From the NCBI GenBank assembly GCA_022819645.1, contig JAJEGU010000052.1, positions 1-44,520 on the forward strand: DNA of 44,520 nucleotides, written 5' to 3'. The notes under the pieces were generated by a model. It saw nothing but the letters and a program-made list of their open reading frames with translations, made no database searches and was not told where the DNA came from. Shown in pieces: positions 42,377 through 44,520 of this stretch. The stretch comes from Pseudomonadales bacterium. GTDB lineage: Bacteria > Pseudomonadota > Gammaproteobacteria > Pseudomonadales > Pseudohongiellaceae. A program made the position numbers and the translations under genes. Every line of letters starts with the position of its first letter. Position 1 is the first letter of the stretch.

Positions 42377-43653
42377 TCCGCCTGTTTGTGTATTCCCTGG
42401 CGGCCATCGCCGCCGCCCTGCTCGTCATTCTGTTTACCGATTTTCCCGCCGACCCGGGCTATCTGCTGATTGCATTCGGCGATTTCACCTTTGAAACCAG
42501 CCTGCTCGCCCTGACTCTGGCCCTGGCGGTGGTCTATCTGCTGTACCGGCTGTTGCGCCTGCTGATTGGCTGGATCAATCCCTGGCAGTGGGCCCGGGCC
42601 GGCAAGCGGGTGGGCGACCTGTTCCATGCGGACTCTCGCAGCAAGACCGAACAGGGCGCCCTGGCGCTGTTTCGGGGAAATTGGCAATCCGCATACAACC
42701 TGCTGATGCAAGGTCGCAATGAGCGCAACGCCGGCCCGGCCAACTATCTGCTGGCGGCCTATGCGGCCCACAAGCTCAAGCAGCCGGAACTGTGGGCCAA
42801 TTGTCTGGAAACCGTCGAGCGGCGCTACCCCCGGGCGCGGTCCACGGCGGGCATTGTCCGCGCCCATCTGCTGCAGCGCAATCAACGCCCGGACCAGGCG
42901 CTCAAGGCCATCAACAGCCTGCGCAAGACCGTACTCAACGATGCCTCCCTGCTTGGCCTGCTGCAACAGGTCCATATCGATCTGGAAAACTGGGACGAGC
43001 TCGAGAAGCTGCTGCCGGCCCTGGAACGCAATGGAGCGGTCGGCCCGGAAGAGATTTTGCGCCTGCGGCGGCATATCTTCGCCCAGCGGCTCCACGGCCT
43101 CGCCGCCGGTCGCGACGCCAGCCTCGACCACAAGGAAAGCCTCGGCAGGCTGCGGCAATTCTGGAAAAAGGCGCCGGAGGAATACCGCCTGTCCCCCGCA
43201 TTGACCAGCCTGTATGCCCGCCATGCGCTGCGCCATGGCGGCGGCGCGGACGCCGCGGCGGCCATCGAACACATACTCGGCAAGGAATGGCAGGCCAGCC
43301 TGATCGAACTGTATGGCGTTCTCGCTCTCGGCGATGACATGCGGCGGCTCAATCTCGCCGAAGAATGGCTTTCCCGCCGCCCAAGGGACCCGGGGCTGCT
43401 GCTGAGTCTCGGTCGTCTCTGCCTGCGCAACGAACTCTGGGGCAAGGCCCGGGAATACTTCCAGGCCAGCATCGCCAGCCGGCCCGGCGCCGCAGCCCAC
43501 GGCGAACTCAGCCGCCTGCTCGAAAACCTCGCCGAGCCCGATGCCGCCAGAAGCCACCTGGCCCAATACCGCAAACTCGTTGCCGAACCCCTGCCCGACC
43601 TCCCTCAGCCCTCGTTAGTCGGAACTTCACGCCCCTCCGGTCCAGAACAATGA
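42373..43653 (+). CDS. hemY: HemY-like membrane TPR protein
   Basis: A 426-residue protein with two N-terminal membrane helices (about residues 3-21 and 40-60). A helical TPR-like cytoplasmic or periplasmic domain follows, with repeated Ala/Leu heptads such as RGNWQSAYNLLMQGRNERNA and LGRLCLRNELWGKAREYFQA. It belongs to the HemY N-terminal domain family of gammaproteobacteria, always next to hemX, and is distinct from protoporphyrinogen oxidase, also named HemY. It is thought to assist late heme synthesis or assembly. Last gene of the cluster; a terminator follows at 43737-43760. Confidence 0.9.
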   Translation: MIRLFVYSLAAIAAALLVILFTDFPADPGYLLIAFGDFTFETSLLALTLALAVVYLLYRLLRLLIGWINPWQWARAGKRVGDLFHADSRSKTEQGALALFRGNWQSAYNLLMQGRNERNAGPANYLLAAYAAHKLKQPELWANCLETVERRYPRARSTAGIVRAHLLQRNQRPDQALKAINSLRKTVLNDASLLGLLQQVHIDLENWDELEKLLPALERNGAVGPEEILRLRRHIFAQRLHGLAAGRDASLDHKESLGRLRQFWKKAPEEYRLSPALTSLYARHALRHGGGADAAAAIEHILGKEWQASLIELYGVLALGDDMRRLNLAEEWLSRRPRDPGLLLSLGRLCLRNELWGKAREYFQASIASRPGAAAHGELSRLLENLAEPDAARSHLAQYRKLVAEPLPDLPQPSLVGTSRPSGPEQ

Positions 43654-43698
43654 GTCTTTCCGGAACAAGCAGTCAAAACCAGATATTCCCTGACATAA

Positions 43699-43818
43699 TC
43701 AGAGCTTCCTTCGAGAGAATACCTAGGGAAGCTCTGAAAAACTCCATCCGTGGAGTTTTTCATTATCGCCCCCATGTGCCGCCGCAGGGAAACCCTGACT
43801 GCATCAGAGCTTCCCTGG
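43699..43818. repeat. TCAGAGCTTCC repeat ladder
   Basis: TCAGAGCTTCC occurs at 43699-43709, inverted at 43727-43737, and again direct at 43803-43813. The first pair forms a perfect 10-bp stem. The inverted copy can also pair with the third copy over 16 bases (one mismatch), so two hairpins exclude each other around the terminator. Confidence 0.75.
43737..43760 (+). terminator. Rho-independent terminator of the hem cluster
   Basis: AAAAACTCCA pairs with TGGAGTTTTT around TCCG, giving a 5-bp GC-containing core, A5 on the left and T5 on the right. It lies 84 bases after the hemY stop and, by symmetry, may also stop transcription in the other direction. Confidence 0.8.
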
Positions 43819-43829
43819 GAGCCTGCTAG

Positions 43830-44520
43830 CTACAGGGCCTGTTCCTCCAGGCACTGGATGGCGTCACGGACTTCAATCCAACGATTCCACCCGCGGTCAA
43901 CATAAGTTTGCGCTTCCGATGAAAGCATGATCGTTGAATCATTGGCCGTGCCCTTGAAGGTCTGCAACACCCGCAGCCATCTTTCCACATGGGCCGCGCC
44001 GTTGAAAGTCTCTTCGCTGTAATCCTCAACCTTGTCCTCCAATTCATCGGAAACACAGGCCACAGGTTCCGGTTCCGGTTCCGGCTCAGGCTCGGTTTCG
44101 GTCTTGGCTTCCGCCGTCACTCTGGATTCAATCTCGGTCAGGGCCGTCACCACATCGTCCCAGCGCGTCCAGCCGTTGTCGGCGTAGGTCTGGGCTTCGC
44201 TGGCGGTCATCGGGCTGTAACCGCCCTGGATTGCATCCTGATCGCCCAGGGCGGCCAATACGCGGTTCCAGCGTTGGGCATGATCGCTGTTGGCATCCTG
44301 TTCCCCGGCCCACATTTTTACCCTGGATTTCAGTTTGCTGTAGTCAGGCTGCTGCTGGTCGTTGCCCTCTTCGGATTGCAGGCTGTGCTGATCGTCCTGG
44401 GACTCCAGGCCGTCACCCTGGTTCAGCGGCGTATTGTCCCGTTTCCAGTTGATCCCGTCCGCCGTGCATCGTTCCCGGGCGTAGGCGGAACCGGTGTATA
44501 AGTGACCATTGGGGAACCGG
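43830..44520 (-). CDS. C-terminal part of a repeat-containing protein (cut by window end)
   Basis: The frame is open from the window edge (44520) to the TAG at 43830-43832, so at least 229 residues are visible and the start is outside. An ATG at 44315 is internal. Two related modules of about 60 residues are seen: MWAGEQDANSDHAQRWNRVL followed by SEAQTYADNGWTRWDDVVTAL, and GAAHVERWLRVLQTF followed by SEAQTYVDRGWNRWIEVRDAI. They are joined by a T-E-P-E-P-E-P-E-P linker with one Cys. Spaced Trp residues and the EAQTYxDxGWxRW motif define the module. I have seen this module at the ends of large surface or secreted proteins of marine bacteria; the function is unknown. The upstream part is acidic and Gln/Asp-rich. 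Confidence 0.75.
   Translation of the reverse strand, partial: RFPNGHLYTGSAYARERCTADGINWKRDNTPLNQGDGLESQDDQHSLQSEEGNDQQQPDYSKLKSRVKMWAGEQDANSDHAQRWNRVLAALGDQDAIQGGYSPMTASEAQTYADNGWTRWDDVVTALTEIESRVTAEAKTETEPEPEPEPEPVACVSDELEDKVEDYSEETFNGAAHVERWLRVLQTFKGTANDSTIMLSSEAQTYVDRGWNRWIEVRDAIQCLEEQAL

Noticed and set aside
42373..43653. Protoporphyrinogen oxidase (also named HemY)
   Set aside because: No FAD-binding motif; the membrane and TPR-like layout and position after hemX fit the other HemY family.

Overview
The window looks like a chromosomal segment of a GC-rich (about 60 percent by eye) marine-type gammaproteobacterium. Pointers are a hemC-hemD-hemX-hemY cluster divergent from argH (a typical gammaproteobacterial order), a large TonB-dependent receptor, an SPFH/NfeD pair, a soluble NAD-linked formate dehydrogenase operon and many dispersed palindromic repeats. 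No tRNA, rRNA or CRISPR array was found.

Layout. 1-5300: the tail of an IS5-family transposase, then a TonB receptor gene flanked by two paralogous small coiled-coil genes lying in inverted orientation. 5396-11507: the operon fdsG-fdsB-fdsA-fdhD-mobA (formate dehydrogenase plus cofactor sulfuration and maturation). 11521-18700: an accessory island with a 161-bp inverted-repeat element, a Nudix hydrolase, a two-gene operon for a DUF4143-type ATPase and a 1393-residue NACHT-type NTPase with a C-terminal PD-(D/E)XK nuclease (candidate antiviral system), an arsenate reductase, and three copies of a long palindrome. 18704-27499: DUF2889 protein, thiolase, a UGSC-type selenoprotein read through an in-frame UGA with a plausible SECIS hairpin, its thioredoxin-fold partner, a small membrane protein, SPFH/NfeD, and a Tat-exported two-subunit molybdenum hydroxylase.

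27763-34521: a signalling module. A receiver-PP2C phosphatase, a periplasmic ligand-binding protein, a membrane histidine kinase and an outer-membrane channel are encoded in tight succession, followed by an RsbW-like kinase and a convergent STAS antagonist. Together they suggest ligand sensing that ends in a partner switch. An Amt ammonium transporter follows. 36144-37880: a secreted cupin and a methyltransferase that closely resembles eukaryotic sterol C-24 methyltransferase (Erg6/SMT). 37921-43653: argH and the hem cluster. The right edge carries the C-terminal part of a repeat-containing protein cut by the window end.

Dispersed repeats are a theme. One family starts TAGGAGCC and supplies the TAG stop codon of several neighbouring genes. 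A longer form of it has 22-bp terminal repeats and an internal stem with a compensatory base-pair change between its two copies. A second family is a small MITE-like element with AATTCTCATT ends. All functions are inferred from reading the sequence; no database search was run.
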